From: Chloroflexota bacterium
Lineage (GTDB): Bacteria; Chloroflexota; UBA6077; FW602-bin22; JACQUS01
Direction: 5' to 3'
Length of the DNA stretch: 13,394 nucleotides
NCBI GenBank assembly: GCA_016210125.1
Contig: JACQUS010000070.1
Coordinates: forward strand, 1-13,394
Positions 13,248 to 13,394 of the stretch are shown one piece after another. Each line of letters opens with the position of its first letter. Position 1 is the stretch's first letter. The notes below the pieces were generated by a model that searched no databases, was not told the origin of the DNA, and saw nothing but the letters and a program-made list of their open reading frames with translations. The position numbers and the translations under genes are program-made.

Positions 13248-13394
13248 CTAGGGCAGCGCGAGGATGCGCAGGTCGCGCAGCGCGTCGAGCACGGCGCACG
13301 GCGGGATGTCGGCCACCGCGGCCGGCCGCCAGCCGGCCACGTCGAGGCCCGGCGGCAGCAGGCAGCGTGCGCGCGACCCGTGCGCGCCCCAGAC
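13248..13394 (-). CDS. C-terminal end of an unidentified gene (cut by the window edge)
   Basis: The minus strand is open from the window edge to a TAG at 13248-13250, giving the last 48 residues of a protein: VWGAHGSRARCLLPPGLDV, then AGWRPAAVADIPPCAVLDALRDLRILALP. The composition is protein-like (GLDVAGW, VLDALRDLRILALP) and unlike the shadow frames nearby. I do not recognise the family from this tail. It runs in the same direction as the aldolase gene but is separated from it by the hairpin-rich gap. Confidence 0.55.
   Translation of the reverse strand, partial: VWGAHGSRARCLLPPGLDVAGWRPAAVADIPPCAVLDALRDLRILALP

Noticed and set aside
12679..13251. 190-residue plus-strand ORF.
   Set aside because: It is rich in Arg, Ala, Gly and Pro with no hydrophobic core or motif. 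It overlaps the start of the aldolase gene and the hairpin-rich gap, and looks like a GC-driven shadow frame.

Overview
The window is very GC-rich DNA, densely packed with bacterial genes on both strands. Many gene pairs overlap or lie only a few bases apart. GTG starts are common, and most genes have a Shine-Dalgarno sequence of the GGAGG type. No ribosomal or other strong taxonomic marker is present. The mix of a LipM-type octanoyltransferase, a CbtAB cobalt importer, a bacterial RNase Z, a TRAP transporter and a D-threonine aldolase would fit a high-GC Chloroflexota-like, actinobacterial or related soil lineage. That placement is a guess from gene content and composition.

Layout. (1) Plus strand, 149-3294: a TRAP transporter pair (dctQ, dctM), then a formyltransferase of the Fmt fold with an unusual N-terminal extension. 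The substrate-binding DctP partner is not in the window. (2) Plus strand, 3459-5424: a tight cluster of a stand-alone cyclic-nucleotide-binding-fold protein, HisH (glutaminase subunit of imidazole-glycerol-phosphate synthase) and a LipM-like lipoate-pathway acyltransferase. (3) Minus strand, 6725-5421: a VOC protein resembling methylmalonyl-CoA epimerase, then RNase Z. RNase Z converges on lipM, and the two stop codons share one CTAG. (4) Plus strand, 6845-8992: a small membrane protein, a 121-residue protein of unknown function and a CPA2-type cation:proton antiporter. (5) Minus strand, 10296-8989: cbtB, a 242-base structured gap, cbtA, and directly behind cbtA a headless C-terminal fragment of a short-chain dehydrogenase. 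(6) Minus strand, 13394-10405: the tail of an unrecognised gene, a 457-base hairpin-rich gap, a D-threonine aldolase-type PLP enzyme, a small doubtful ORF and an isocitrate lyase/PEP mutase-superfamily enzyme.

Functional themes are carbon-acid uptake (TRAP), small-acid and amino-acid cleavage (aldolase, ICL/PEPM enzyme), cofactor supply (lipoyl groups, cobalt for B12, which a methylmalonyl-CoA pathway would need) and ion homeostasis. I see no CRISPR array, tRNA, rRNA, transposase or phage gene. The least ordinary parts are the structured cbtB-cbtA gap, the SDR remnant fused to the end of cbtA, the hairpin cluster upstream of the aldolase gene, and a perfect palindrome plus tandem repeat downstream of it. 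None of these amounts to a demonstrated new system.
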